This document shows, in pieces, positions 8,810 through 16,979 of a stretch of DNA of 64,000 nt. Source of the stretch: Saccharothrix tamanrassetensis (GTDB lineage Bacteria; Actinomycetota; Actinomycetes; Mycobacteriales; Pseudonocardiaceae); the NCBI RefSeq assembly GCF_014203665.1, contig NZ_JACHJN010000003.1, positions 372,001-436,000 of the forward strand, in the 5' to 3' direction. Position 1 is the first letter of the stretch. Every line of letters starts with the position of its first letter. The translations under genes were made by a program, and so were the position numbers. The notes beneath the pieces are model-generated. The model made no database searches, was not told the DNA's origin, and saw only the letters and a list, made by a program, of their open reading frames with translations.

Positions 8810-8866
8810 CTAGGCAGTCGGGGCGAGAGGACGGGTGGGTGCCACGTCCCGGACAGCTGTAGCCAT
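8810..8866 (-). CDS. candidate 18-residue leader peptide upstream of the RIO kinase
   Basis: ATG 8866 opens a short frame, MATAVRDVAPTRPLAPTA, ending in TAG at 8810-8812. A near-perfect Shine-Dalgarno GAGGAGGTG sits 5 bases before it (8872-8880), much stronger than that of the kinase itself. The frame ends 58 bases before the kinase start. It may be a regulatory upstream ORF or a misassigned ribosome entry for the kinase mRNA; this is inference. Confidence 0.35.
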   Translation of the reverse strand: MATAVRDVAPTRPLAPTA

Positions 8867-8958
8867 GGGGGCACCTCCTCGTCTCCGCCGTGCGACCGGC
8901 ACTTCAGCGCGTACGGGGACCAGGCTGCCCGACACCCCGCCTCGCCCGCAAGCCAATT

Positions 8959-8996
8959 GAATCCTCGGCGGGGGCGCTCCTCGAATCCTCGGCGGG
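8959..8996. repeat. 24-base imperfect tandem duplication
   Basis: GAATCCTCGGCGGG recurs at 8959-8972 and 8983-8996 within a 24-base period, in the space between two minus-strand genes. Function unknown. Confidence 0.6.
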
Positions 8997-9028
8997 TGTG
9001 CTCCGGCCGGGCCGGTCGGGCACGACCG

Positions 9029-9556
9029 TCAGGGGCGCGGACAGCGGCGGTCGACGCGGTAGCTGCCTCGCAGGCCCAGCCAGGCCGCCGCCAACTCGCC
9101 CATCACCAGGGAGTCGTGGCGCAGTACGCGCTCGTCGTGCCACTGCGCGGCCAGCCGGGCGGAGGCCAGCATCCGGCGGCGGGCGGTGGCGCTGAACTCG
9201 ACCAGGGCCTCCAGGGCTTCGGCCACCTCCTCCGGGTGCAGGGGTGCGGGTTGCGCCGGGGTCGGGAGGTGGAGCGGTTCGCGGGTGAAGGTCGCCGTGG
9301 TGGCCAGGTCGTGCGCCAGTTGGTGTTCCACGGACTCGGCGTTGGCCTGGAGCCTGACCAGCCCGGACGCGGCCAGGCGGAGACCCAGCAGGCGCGCGAC
9401 GCACAGGCCCGCCCAGACGCGCTTCAACGTTTCCGGCGCGTCCAGCGCGTCGCTTTCGAGGTCTTCGGTGAGGCCGCGGAGCGTCGCGGAAGTGACGGTG
9501 TCGTCTTCCGATGCGTCCTGTTCGGCGGCGGCGGCGCCGGGTGTGTCGGGGCTCAC
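9029..9556 (-). CDS. conserved-looking hypothetical protein, alpha-helical
   Basis: A 175-residue, Ala/Leu/Arg-rich protein with no signal peptide or membrane helix. The acidic N-terminus is followed by what look like several amphipathic helices (LVRLQANAESVEHQLAHDLA). I do not recognise the family. Coding bias is good and the GTG start is in a normal position; no partner gene suggests a role. Confidence 0.6.
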   Translation of the reverse strand: MSPDTPGAAAAEQDASEDDTVTSATLRGLTEDLESDALDAPETLKRVWAGLCVARLLGLRLAASGLVRLQANAESVEHQLAHDLATTATFTREPLHLPTPAQPAPLHPEEVAEALEALVEFSATARRRMLASARLAAQWHDERVLRHDSLVMGELAAAWLGLRGSYRVDRRCPRP

Positions 9557-9607
9557 TCGCCTATTGTGGCAGGGCCATCACCGGCGGTGACAACTCACTG
9601 CGGTGAG

Positions 9608-10567
9608 TCACGCGTTCGGCGGCTGCCGGCCGGCCGGCCCGTGCGCGAACGAACGGCGGTAGTCCTTCGGCGCCAGGCCGACCACGGCGTTGAAGTGGTG
9701 GCGCAGCAGGGCGGCCGTGCCGAACCCGCAGCGGTGGGCGATGGTCTCGACGTTGAGGTGCGTCTCCTCCAGCAGCTGGCGTGCGCGCAGCACCCGCTGG
9801 GTGGTCAGCCAGCGGTGCGGGGTGGTGCCGGTCTCGGCGGCGAAGCGGCGCGCGAAGGTGCGTTCGGACATCCGGGCGTGGTCGGCGAGGCTCGCCACGG
9901 AGTGCTCGGTGTCGAGGTGTTCGAGCATCCAGGCCAGCGTCGGCTGGAGGCTGTCGGCCTGGGTGGTGGTGGGCTGGATGAACTGCCGCTGCCCGCCGTC
10001 CCGCTGCGGTGCGACGACCATGCGGCGGGCGATGGCGTTCGCGACGCCCGCGCCGAGTTCCCGGCGGACGAGGTGCAGGCACGCGTCGATGCCGGCCGCG
10101 GTGCCCGCGCTGGTGATGACGTCGCCGTCGTCCACGAACAGCACGTCCGGGTCCACCTGGGCCTTGGGGAACCGCTGGGAGAGTTCGTCGGTGTGCCGCC
10201 AGTGCGTGGTGCAGCGCCGTCCGTCCAGTCGGCCCGCCTCGCCGAGCACGAACGACCCGCTGCACACCGACAGCAGCATCCCCGCGCGGCCGACCGCTTC
10301 GAGCAGCGCGCGCGGGTACTCGGAGCGGATCGCGCACGCGGGCACCGCGACCAGGTCGGCGGTGTCCAGGGCGTCGAAGCCGTACTCCGGGATGACGGAC
10401 GCGCCGACGCTCATCCGGACCGGCTCGCCGGGGCGTTCGCCGCACACCCGGAAGTCCAGCAGCGGCACGCCCTCCTCGGTGCGGTCGATGCCGAAGACCT
10501 CGCAGATCACGCCGAACTCGAACGGTGTGACGCCGTCGATCAGCGGCACGGCCACGGAGGTGAGCAT
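9608..10567 (-). CDS. GlxA-type AraC family transcriptional regulator (DJ-1/PfpI sensor domain)
   Basis: This 319-residue protein has an N-terminal DJ-1/PfpI-like domain (residues 1-170; nucleophile-elbow-like SVCSGSFVLGEAG) and a C-terminal AraC pair of helix-turn-helix motifs (ASLADHARMSERTFARRF and IAHRCGFGTAALLRHHF). Such proteins are activators or repressors responding to small molecules. ATG 10567 is chosen because TATGCT lies 7 bases upstream with TTGTCC 17 bases further, giving a leaderless transcript. It is divergent from the small membrane protein gene at 10655, a possible target. Two small hairpins occupy the 3' flank. Confidence 0.9.
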   Translation of the reverse strand: MLTSVAVPLIDGVTPFEFGVICEVFGIDRTEEGVPLLDFRVCGERPGEPVRMSVGASVIPEYGFDALDTADLVAVPACAIRSEYPRALLEAVGRAGMLLSVCSGSFVLGEAGRLDGRRCTTHWRHTDELSQRFPKAQVDPDVLFVDDGDVITSAGTAAGIDACLHLVRRELGAGVANAIARRMVVAPQRDGGQRQFIQPTTTQADSLQPTLAWMLEHLDTEHSVASLADHARMSERTFARRFAAETGTTPHRWLTTQRVLRARQLLEETHLNVETIAHRCGFGTAALLRHHFNAVVGLAPKDYRRSFAHGPAGRQPPNA

Positions 10568-10574
10568 GACCGCG

Positions 10575-10603
10575 AGCATAGCTGGCTGGATTTTGACGGA
10601 CAA
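10575..10603 (-). promoter_or_regulatory. promoter of the GlxA-type regulator
   Basis: On the minus strand TTGTCC (10598-10603), a 17-base spacer and TATGCT (10575-10580) precede ATG 10567 by 7 bases. This is the best sigma-70-like promoter for a leaderless gene in the window. Confidence 0.6.
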
Positions 10604-10618
10604 CGGCAAGAGTGCCAA

Positions 10619-10647
10619 TTGTGGCTGTTTCTTGGTGGTCGCATAGT
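10619..10647 (+). promoter_or_regulatory. promoter of the small membrane protein
   Basis: TTGTGG (10619-10624), 17 bases, CATAGT (10642-10647), then 7 bases to ATG 10655. It is back to back with the regulator's promoter. Confidence 0.5.
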
Positions 10648-10654
10648 TGGTGCC

Positions 10655-10873
10655 ATGACCGCACTACTTGTCGCGCTGGCCGTCGTGGCGCTCGTCGTCT
10701 ACGGCTTGGAGCGCAACCACCACCGCCAGAACCGCTTCGGCTCCCGGCTCGCCGGCAGCTACGACGTCGACGACCGTGACGCGGCCCGCGTGGCCGGCGA
10801 ACTGCACGCGACAGCCGCGCACACCGCGCCCCGCCGTCCGACGGGCGCCCGGTACTCGCTGCGATCGGTCTAG
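10655..10873 (+). CDS. small single-helix membrane protein
   Basis: A 72-residue protein with an N-terminal membrane helix (MTALLVALAVVALVVYG) and a basic cytoplasmic-looking tail rich in Arg, His and Asp. Function unknown. It is divergent from the GlxA-type regulator with facing promoters, so regulation by it is plausible. Its stop codon is interleaved with that of yaaA (4-base convergent overlap). Confidence 0.6.
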   Translation: MTALLVALAVVALVVYGLERNHHRQNRFGSRLAGSYDVDDRDAARVAGELHATAAHTAPRRPTGARYSLRSV

Positions 10874-11601
10874 ACGATCAGGTCGAGCGCCCTGTCCCCG
10901 GTCGGCTCCAGCCGGAGCCCGGCCGCGGCGGCGATCTTGACCAGCGAGCGCACGGACTTCACCCCGGCCCGCGACCTGACGATGGCGCGGGCCAGCAGGC
11001 CCTTGTGCGCCTTGTTGAAGTGGCTGACCGCCTGGCGCCGGCCCGCGGGGTCCTCGGTGACCACGCGGACCGTGATGGCGTGCGGGATCTTCGCCAGCGA
11101 CGAGTACGGGGCCGAGCGCAGGTCGATGATGTCGGTCCCGGCCAGCGACGGGTTGAGCACCGGGCGCCAGAGGTTGCCCAGCGGTCCGATCGCGGGGAGC
11201 ACGCTGCCGCCGGACAGGCGGTAGGCCGGGATCGGGTCGCCGCCGTGCACCACGCCGAACAGCGCGGAGGCGACCGCCAGCCGGTTCGCGGCCCGGGACC
11301 GTTCGGCCCTGGTGAGGGTCTTCAGGTCCAGGTTGTCGTAGAGGACACCGGTGTAGCGGTCCAGCGCGGGCAGCGTGGGCGAGGTGCGGAGTTCGGCGTT
11401 GCGCTGGACCTCAAGCTCCTGGCGTTCGGACAGGCCCAGGACGGCGAGGCTCGCGGGCACGTCGGCGGCGAGGTCGACCAGGGCGTCGACCAGCTTGGCG
11501 CGCACGGGGTTGAGCTCGGGACGCGCGAGGCGTTCGAGGTCGAGGGGCGCGCCGTCGCCGCCGATCGCCTTGGTCTCCGACGGGGGGAGCAGTACCAGCA
11601 C
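10870..11601 (-). CDS. yaaA: YaaA family peroxide-stress protein
   Basis: The 243-residue protein begins VLVLLPPSETK, the hallmark of the YaaA/DUF328 family, and contains the conserved YTGVLYDNLD and FNKAHKG-type segments. E. coli YaaA binds DNA and limits free iron under peroxide stress. GTG 11601 is preceded by TAGGCT at a spacing of 8 bases, fitting a leaderless start. The length matches the family (about 245-260). Confidence 0.88.
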   Translation of the reverse strand: MLVLLPPSETKAIGGDGAPLDLERLARPELNPVRAKLVDALVDLAADVPASLAVLGLSERQELEVQRNAELRTSPTLPALDRYTGVLYDNLDLKTLTRAERSRAANRLAVASALFGVVHGGDPIPAYRLSGGSVLPAIGPLGNLWRPVLNPSLAGTDIIDLRSAPYSSLAKIPHAITVRVVTEDPAGRRQAVSHFNKAHKGLLARAIVRSRAGVKSVRSLVKIAAAAGLRLEPTGDRALDLIV

Positions 11602-11609
11602 GAGCCGGA

Positions 11610-11615
11610 AGCCTA
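11610..11615 (-). promoter_or_regulatory. -10 box, leaderless start of yaaA
   Basis: TAGGCT on the minus strand, 8 bases before GTG 11601. No strong -35. Confidence 0.4.
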
Positions 11616-11725
11616 ATGCGCCGGTCAGCGCCGCCGAACCGCCGCCTCGCACCGCACCGTGACGTCCGGCTCGCTCGATCGACCACCGCCCCGGGCCGGG
11701 CACTGGAGCGGCAGCGCAGTGCCGG

Positions 11726-11837
11726 AACCCCTCAACCCCTCAACCCCTCAACCCCTCAACCCCTCAACCCCTCAACCCCTCAACCCCTCAACCCCTCAAC
11801 CCCGCAACCCCTCAACCCCGCAACCCCGCAACCCCGA
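11726..11837. repeat. array of 14 eight-base tandem repeats (AACCCCTC)
   Basis: Fourteen head-to-tail units of AACCCCTC, with the first ten nearly all perfect and the later ones changed to AACCCCGC or AACCCCGA. The opposite strand reads GGGGTTGA repeated, four G every eight bases, a strong G-quadruplex pattern. The array lies between the VOC gene and the yaaA promoter, about 110 bases upstream of the latter. Units were counted by eye. Confidence 0.9.
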
Positions 11838-11909
11838 ACCGCAGCCGCGATCCGGAACCGCGGAGCGCGCGCCGACGCCCGAACCGCACCCCCGGGCCCG
11901 GGCCGCCGC

Positions 11910-12260
11910 TCAGCCGGGCTGGCCCACGCAGAACTGGTTGCCCTCGGGGTCCTCCAGCACGGTCCACGTCAGCCCCGGCACGGTGTGCTCCGCCACCTCG
12001 GTCGCACCCAGCCCGACCAGCCGCGCCACCTCGGCCACCCGGTCCGCCACGTGCGTGTCGAAGTGCACCCGGTTCTTCCCCGGTGTCGGGTCGTCCACGC
12101 GCTGCAACCCCAGCTGCACCCCGCCCTCCGCGGGCGGTGCGAGCACCATGAACTCGCCCCAGTCCTCCAGGACCTCGGTGGCGAGCGCCTTGGTCCAGAA
12201 GTCCGCCAGCTTGTGCGGGTCCGGGGTGTCGATGGTGATCATGCCGATGGTGAACGTCAT
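11910..12260 (-). CDS. VOC superfamily (glyoxalase/bleomycin-resistance fold) protein
   Basis: The 116-residue protein has the beta-alpha-beta-beta-beta repeats of the vicinal-oxygen-chelate fold: MTFTIGMITIDTPDPHKLADFW at the start and HFDTHVADR... VLEDPEGNQFCVGQPG at the end. The terminal DPEGNQFCV motif carries the usual metal or ligand-side residues. Members range from dioxygenases to antibiotic-binding proteins; the ligand is unknown. TACCGT 7 bases before ATG 12260 indicates a leaderless start. Confidence 0.85.
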   Translation of the reverse strand: MTFTIGMITIDTPDPHKLADFWTKALATEVLEDWGEFMVLAPPAEGGVQLGLQRVDDPTPGKNRVHFDTHVADRVAEVARLVGLGATEVAEHTVPGLTWTVLEDPEGNQFCVGQPG

Positions 12261-12267
12261 GCTCCGA

Positions 12268-12273
12268 ACGGTA
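12268..12273 (-). promoter_or_regulatory. -10 box, leaderless start of the VOC gene
   Basis: TACCGT on the minus strand, 7 bases before ATG 12260. Confidence 0.4.
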
Positions 12274-12531
12274 GACCCGACCCCCGACAATTTCCCGCTG
12301 CCGACGCGATGACCTGCGGCAACGCCTCCGGCCGGGAGCGGAAGGGCGGTACCCGAGGGCCGTCTCCACGTCCCGTGCGCACGATCCGGTCACGGGGACC
12401 ACGTCCACTCCGCCCCGGACGACCACGGGCGACCTCGCGGTGGCCGTCGTCCCGCGCCGTAACCCGTTGGAACCGGCCAGGCCCTGTTCACTACCCTTTC
12501 TCGGACAACCCCGCCACGAGGAGCACCCACC

Positions 12532-14280
12532 GTGATCACGAGGATGTCGTCGCTGTTCCTGCGCACTCTGCGCGAGGACCCGGCCGACGCCGAAGTCCCC
12601 AGCCACAAGCTGCTGGTCCGCGCCGGTTACGTGCGCCGCGTCGCGCCGGGCGGGTACTCGTGGCTGCCGCTGGGCCTGCGGGTGCTGCGCAACATCGAGC
12701 GGGTCGTGCGCGAGGAGATGGACGCGTTCGGCGCGCAGGAGATCCAGTTCCCCGCGCTGCTGCCGAAGGAGCCCTACGAGGCCACCAACCGGTGGACCGA
12801 GTACGGCCCCAACCTCTTCCGCCTCAAGGACCGCAAGGGCGCCGACTACCTGCTCGGACCCACCCACGAGGAGCTGTTCGCGCTCACCGTGAAGGGCGAG
12901 TACTCCTCGTACAAGGACTACCCGGTCACGCTCTACCAGATCCAGACCAAGTACCGGGACGAGGCACGGCCCCGCGCGGGCATCCTGCGCGGCCGCGAGT
13001 TCCTGATGAAGGACTCGTACTCCTTCGACCTGGCCGACGAGGGCCTGGCGCACTCCTACCGGCAGCACCGCGACGCCTACACCCGCATCTTCGACCGGCT
13101 GGGCCTGGAGTACGTGATCGTCTCCGCCACGTCCGGCGCGATGGGCGGCTCGGCGTCGGAGGAGTTCCTGGCGGTCGCGCCGACCGGCGAGGACACCTTC
13201 GTGCGCAGCACGGAGTCGGACTACGCGGCGAACGTGGAGGCGGTGACGACGCCCGCGCCCGCCGAGCAGAGCGTCGAGGACAAGCCCGCGGCGCAGGTCC
13301 ACCACACGCCCGACACGCCGACCATCGAGTCCCTGGTCGACTTCCTCAACGGCGCGGGCCTCGGCCGCACCTTCACCGCGGCGGACACGCTGAAGAACGT
13401 CCTGGTGAAGCTGACCGCACCCGGCGCGAAGGAGTCGACCCTGCTCGCGATCGGCCTGCCCGGCGACCGCGAGGTGGACTTCAAGCGGCTGGAGGCGGCC
13501 GTCGAGCCCGCCGAGGTGTCCATGCTGGAGGACGCCGACTTCGCCCGGAACGCGTTCCTGGTCAAGGGCTACATCGGCCCGGCGGCGCTCCAGGCGAACG
13601 GCGTGCGCTACCTGGTCGACCCGCGCGTGGTGCGCGGCACGGCGTGGGTGACCGGCGCGGACAAGGCCGACCACCACGTGGTGGACCTGGTGCAGGGCCG
13701 CGACTTCACCCCCGACGGCACGATCGACGTGGCGGAGGTCCGCGAGGGCGACCCGTCGCCCGACGGCAGGGGCGTGCTGGTCGCCGCGCGCGGCATCGAG
13801 ATCGGCCACATCTTCCAGCTGGGCCGCAAGTACGCGGACGCGTTCTCGCTGGACGCCCTCGGCCCGGACGGCAAGCCCGTCCGGATCACCATGGGCTCGT
13901 ACGGCATCGGGGTGTCCCGCCTGGTGGCGGTCATCGCGGAGCAGAGCCACGACGAGCGCGGCCTCATCTGGCCCCGCAACGTGGCACCCGCCGACGTGCA
14001 CGTGGTGGTGGCGGGCAAGGACGAGGCGCTGCTGGCGGCCGGCGGGCAGCTGGCCGGCGAGCTGTCGTCGGCGGGCCTGAAGGTGCTGCTGGACGACCGC
14101 AAGGCCAGCCCCGGCGTGAAGTTCGCGGACGCCGAGCTGATCGGCGTGCCGACCATCCTGGTGGTGGGCCGCGGCCTGGCCAACGGCGTGGTGGAGGTCA
14201 AGGACCGCCGTTCCGGCGAGCGCGTCGAGGTGTCGGTGCCCGAGGTGGTGCGGCACCTGCTGGACGTCGTCCGCGGCTGA
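12532..14280 (+). CDS. proS: prolyl-tRNA synthetase
   Basis: The 582-residue class II synthetase attaches proline to tRNA-Pro. It has the bacterial-type layout: catalytic motif 1 near residues 40-60 ([16 protein letters not shown]), motif 2 ([21 protein letters not shown]), an inserted editing domain about residues 230-380, motif 3 ([12 protein letters not shown]), and an anticodon-binding domain at the C-terminus. GTG 12532 follows a GAGGAG Shine-Dalgarno sequence at a spacing of 9-10 bases. The 270 bases upstream hold no gene and no T-box-like specifier structure that I can recognise. Confidence 0.97.
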   Translation: MITRMSSLFLRTLREDPADAEVPSHKLLVRAGYVRRVAPGGYSWLPLGLRVLRNIERVVREEMDAFGAQEIQFPALLPKEPYEATNRWTEYGPNLFRLKDRKGADYLLGPTHEELFALTVKGEYSSYKDYPVTLYQIQTKYRDEARPRAGILRGREFLMKDSYSFDLADEGLAHSYRQHRDAYTRIFDRLGLEYVIVSATSGAMGGSASEEFLAVAPTGEDTFVRSTESDYAANVEAVTTPAPAEQSVEDKPAAQVHHTPDTPTIESLVDFLNGAGLGRTFTAADTLKNVLVKLTAPGAKESTLLAIGLPGDREVDFKRLEAAVEPAEVSMLEDADFARNAFLVKGYIGPAALQANGVRYLVDPRVVRGTAWVTGADKADHHVVDLVQGRDFTPDGTIDVAEVREGDPSPDGRGVLVAARGIEIGHIFQLGRKYADAFSLDALGPDGKPVRITMGSYGIGVSRLVAVIAEQSHDERGLIWPRNVAPADVHVVVAGKDEALLAAGGQLAGELSSAGLKVLLDDRKASPGVKFADAELIGVPTILVVGRGLANGVVEVKDRRSGERVEVSVPEVVRHLLDVVRG

Positions 14281-14288
14281 GCCCGTCC

Positions 14289-14331
14289 GGTCCGACGGCG
14301 GTGGCCGCAGAACGCCTACCGCCGTCGGACC
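14289..14331. terminator. hairpin terminator between convergent proS and HAD genes
   Basis: A perfect 14-bp stem (GGTCCGACGGCGGT and its complement at 14318-14331) with a 15-base loop sits 8 bases after the proS stop. It can serve both converging transcripts. Confidence 0.7.
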
Positions 14332-14415
14332 CGACTGGGCACGACCGGTCCATCGGCGAGCCCCGGGCAGTTCGTTCCCGTCCCGCTGTAGTGGTCACCA
14401 CTGCGGCTTGGCGGT

Positions 14416-15099
14416 TCAGCGTTCGAGAACGGCCGCGAGCACGGCGGCGGTGTCGGCGAGGTCTTCGAGCACGACGTGCGCGCCCGCCGCGCGCAGTTCG
14501 GCGACGCTGCTGCGCCCGGTGGCCACGCCGATGGCGAACGCCGAGTGGTGCAGGGCCGCGTCCACGTCGTGCGGTGTGTCGCCGATGACGACGGCCTCGA
14601 AGTCCTTGCCGTGCTTGGCGGACGCCAGCCGCACGGCCTCCAGGACGAGTTCCGGCCGGTGTTCGGAGATCGAGCCGTAGCCGCCGATCTCGAAGTCCAG
14701 GTGGGTGTCCAGGCCGAACGCCGCCAGCTTGTACCGGGCGATCTCCACCAGGTTCCCGGTGACCAGCGACTGCACGACGTCCTCCTGCCGCGCCAACGCT
14801 TCCAGCGCGGCCGACGCGCCGGGCAGGACGTGCCCCCGGGACGGCAGCAGGGTGTGCTCCCGGGTCGCCACGTCGATCAGCTCCGCGTGCAGCCGGGCGA
14901 TCAGCTCCTCGGTGGGCTCCAGGTCGTGCGAGATCAGCAGTTCCTGCGTGATCGCGCGTTCGGTGCGTCCCGGGAAGCTCGGCGTGTGCACCAGGTCCAG
15001 GCCGGCGACGGCGTGCAGCGCGGTCCGGTACCAGGTGTGGCCGAGGCCTCGGGCGTCGATCAGGGTCAGGTCGATGTCCCACAGCACCAACGTGTTCAC
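14416..15099 (-). CDS. HAD superfamily phosphatase
   Basis: A 227-residue haloacid-dehalogenase-type hydrolase. Motif I is WDIDLTLIDARG (nucleophile Asp in DxDxT), motif II is SLVTGN, and motif IV is VVIGDTPHDVDAA. A helical cap lies between motifs I and II, as in phosphoglycolate phosphatase-like (subclass I) enzymes. The substrate is unknown. GTG 15099 overlaps the stop of the upstream membrane-anchored protein gene (GTGA), so the two are translationally coupled. Confidence 0.9.
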   Translation of the reverse strand: MNTLVLWDIDLTLIDARGLGHTWYRTALHAVAGLDLVHTPSFPGRTERAITQELLISHDLEPTEELIARLHAELIDVATREHTLLPSRGHVLPGASAALEALARQEDVVQSLVTGNLVEIARYKLAAFGLDTHLDFEIGGYGSISEHRPELVLEAVRLASAKHGKDFEAVVIGDTPHDVDAALHHSAFAIGVATGRSSVAELRAAGAHVVLEDLADTAAVLAAVLER

Positions 15100-15776
15100 A
15101 GCAGTCGCACGCTCTCCAGGATCCGATCGGCTTCTTCTTCGCCGGGCCCCTCCGCCGCGTGCGGCCCGCCTTCGGCGACGTTGAGCACCACCACGGTGGC
15201 CTTCGGGCCGTTGCGCAGCGCCACCGCGGTCACCGTCGCCTTGGGCGCGAAGCACGGGTTCACCGCTCTGGGCGTCACGCCGAAGCTCACCACGGTCCGC
15301 TCCTCGTCGCCGCGCACGTCGGGCCCGGCGAGCTCCGGTTGCCGCCCCTCCACGGTGTAGCCGCCCTTGGCGATGTCGCGGGCCACGGTGGTCGCGACGT
15401 CGGCGAGGTCGTCGTCGATCACCGATCCGGACGCGACCTGCGCCTGGATCATGCTGCGCCCCTGGCACTCGAACGGCCGGGACACCCGCGACTGGGTCAG
15501 CCGGACCCGGCCGGACGCCCCGCCGCCGCCGGACTTCCAGGACGGCGGCACCTGGTAGGCGACACCCGCCTGGGTGTCCTCGACCACCGGCCACTCGGGC
15601 TCGGGCGGTTCGGAGCTCGTGGTGGGCGCGGGCGGTGCCGACTTCCCGTTGAGCAGCACGACGGCCGTCCCACCGCCGACGAGGACGAGCACGCCGACCA
15701 CCGCGAGCACCATCCACAGTGGACCGCGCTTCGGTGGCCGCGGTTGCGGGTAGGCACCCAGGCCGGTGTACGCCAC
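15096..15776 (-). CDS. membrane-anchored extracellular protein of unknown function
   Basis: A 226-residue protein: a Pro-rich cytoplasmic tail (residues 1-19), one membrane helix (LWMVLAVVGVLVLVGGGTAVVLL), a Pro/Thr/Ser linker and an extracellular domain of about 150 residues with two cysteines (FECQG, NPCFAP). The fold resembles that of the next gene upstream, which has the same architecture, so the two are probably paralogues in one operon. GTG 15776 starts 5 bases after the neighbour's stop. Confidence 0.65.
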   Translation of the reverse strand: MAYTGLGAYPQPRPPKRGPLWMVLAVVGVLVLVGGGTAVVLLNGKSAPPAPTTSSEPPEPEWPVVEDTQAGVAYQVPPSWKSGGGGASGRVRLTQSRVSRPFECQGRSMIQAQVASGSVIDDDLADVATTVARDIAKGGYTVEGRQPELAGPDVRGDEERTVVSFGVTPRAVNPCFAPKATVTAVALRNGPKATVVVLNVAEGGPHAAEGPGEEEADRILESVRLL

Positions 15777-15780
15777 CCCG

Positions 15781-16851
15781 TCAGCCCAGCGGCTTCACGG
15801 AGTCGACCATCGCCTGGAGGTCCGCCTCGGTCACCGGCTTCGGGTCGGCCGGGCCGCCTTCGAGGTCGCCGTTGGCCATGAACACGTGGAAACCCGTGCT
15901 GCCCTTGAGGACCAGGATCCTCACCATGCCCTTGGAAGCCAGGCAGTCGTTGCCGTTGCTGGTCACCGTGGCGTCCACCTGCACGCCTTCGATCTCCGGC
16001 TTGCTGCCGTTGGGCAACTTCACCGCCTTGGGCTCGCTGAGCTTGACGTCGACCGACTTGCCCGAGCTGTAGTACTGGGTGCCGAGCTTCTGCGCGAAGT
16101 CCTTCGCCACGGTGGCCAGGTCGGTCTGCGGCACGACCACGCCGCCGGTGCTGCCCCGGTTGTACCGCGCGCCACCGCACTCGTAGACGCCGTACACGGT
16201 GAGGCCGGTGAGCCGGACGTCCTTCATGCCCTGGACGTCGGCCGCGCCGCTCGTGGGTGCCCAGCCCTTCGGCACGTCGTAGCTGTAGGACAGGCTCTCG
16301 ACGGGCAGGCAGTTCCAGTCCGTCCTGGCCGGCTTGCAGGACGGCCCGGCGGGCTTGGTGGTGGTCGTCGGCTTGGCGGCGCTGGTCGTCGTGGTCGGCT
16401 GCGGCGAGCTGCTGTTCGCGGTGGTCTGCGTCCCGTCGGAGCGGAGGACGAGGAACGTGGTGAGCCCGCCGCCGACCAGCAGCAGCACCACGACGCCGAT
16501 GACGAGCCACAGCTTGCCTTTGCTCTTCTCGGGCGGCGGTTCGTCGCCGCCGGAGAACACGCCGAGGCCGCCGTAGCCGGCGCCGTACTGCTGGTCGCCG
16601 TAACCCGGCTGGTTGCCATGACCCGGCTGGTTGCCGTAGCCGGGCTGCTCGCCGTAGCCGGGGTTGCCGTACCCCGGCTGACCGTAGCCCGGCTGCCCGT
16701 ACTCGGGTTGAGGCTGACCGTAGCCGGGCTGCTGGGGGTATCCCGGTTGCGGTGGTCCGTAGCCGGGTTGCGGTCCGTGGCCCGGCTGTCCCCAGTCGCC
16801 CTGGCCGGACTGGCCACCCCAGCCGCTCTGCCCGTCACCTGGGTATGTCAC
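15781..16851 (-). CDS. membrane-anchored extracellular protein with Gly/Tyr/Pro/Gln repeats
   Basis: This 356-residue protein starts with about 95 residues of degenerate GYGQP/PGYG repeats, then one membrane helix (LWLVIGVVVLLLVGGGLTTFLVL), a Thr/Pro linker and an extracellular domain with four cysteines (PSCKPARTDWNCLP, YECGG, NDCLAS). Such low-complexity N-termini are typical of actinobacterial cell-envelope proteins and may drive clustering. No known family is recognised. TACGGT lies 6 bases before GTG 16851, so the mRNA is probably leaderless. It heads an operon with the next membrane-anchored protein and the HAD phosphatase. Confidence 0.65.
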   Translation of the reverse strand: MTYPGDGQSGWGGQSGQGDWGQPGHGPQPGYGPPQPGYPQQPGYGQPQPEYGQPGYGQPGYGNPGYGEQPGYGNQPGHGNQPGYGDQQYGAGYGGLGVFSGGDEPPPEKSKGKLWLVIGVVVLLLVGGGLTTFLVLRSDGTQTTANSSSPQPTTTTSAAKPTTTTKPAGPSCKPARTDWNCLPVESLSYSYDVPKGWAPTSGAADVQGMKDVRLTGLTVYGVYECGGARYNRGSTGGVVVPQTDLATVAKDFAQKLGTQYYSSGKSVDVKLSEPKAVKLPNGSKPEIEGVQVDATVTSNGNDCLASKGMVRILVLKGSTGFHVFMANGDLEGGPADPKPVTEADLQAMVDSVKPLG

Positions 16852-16857
16852 GGCCAA

Positions 16858-16863
16858 ACCGTA
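16858..16863 (-). promoter_or_regulatory. -10 box, leaderless start of the membrane protein/HAD operon
   Basis: TACGGT on the minus strand, 6 bases before GTG 16851. Confidence 0.4.
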
Positions 16864-16910
16864 CCTTGCCGGTTCCGCCGGCCGGGGCCTGCCGAAAAAT
16901 TCAGCACGCG

Positions 16911-16939
16911 TTGACTTGCGTTCGAGGCGGTCGTAGTCT
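16911..16939 (+). promoter_or_regulatory. sigma-70-like promoter
   Basis: TTGACT (16911-16916), a 17-base spacer and TAGTCT (16934-16939) upstream of the membrane protein gene at 16980. Confidence 0.6.
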
Positions 16940-16944
16940 CCTAA

Positions 16945-16960
16945 TTCAACAAGTGATGAA
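16945..16960. promoter_or_regulatory. candidate operator palindrome
   Basis: TTCAACAAGTGATGAA is a 16-base imperfect palindrome (12 of 16 positions symmetric, TTCA/TGAA ends) at the predicted transcription start, between the -10 box and the Shine-Dalgarno sequence. Such placement suits a TetR- or MarR-type repressor. Confidence 0.4.
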
Positions 16961-16969
16961 CTGAGGTCT

Positions 16970-16976
16970 GGAGGAA
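16970..16976 (+). promoter_or_regulatory. ribosome binding site
   Basis: GGAGGAA, 3 bases before ATG 16980; strong for this genome. Confidence 0.5.
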
Positions 16977-16979
16977 GCC

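Noticed and set aside
11726-11837. Repeat array considered as a CRISPR
   Set aside because: Units are 8 bases with no spacers and no cas genes nearby.
12261-12531. T-box or other riboswitch before proS
   Set aside because: No conserved T-box sequence or specifier stem could be seen; a normal Shine-Dalgarno sequence precedes the gene.
14390-14405. Short palindrome AGTGGT-C-ACCACT near the HAD gene end
   Set aside because: Only 6-base arms and next to a much stronger terminator; probably chance.
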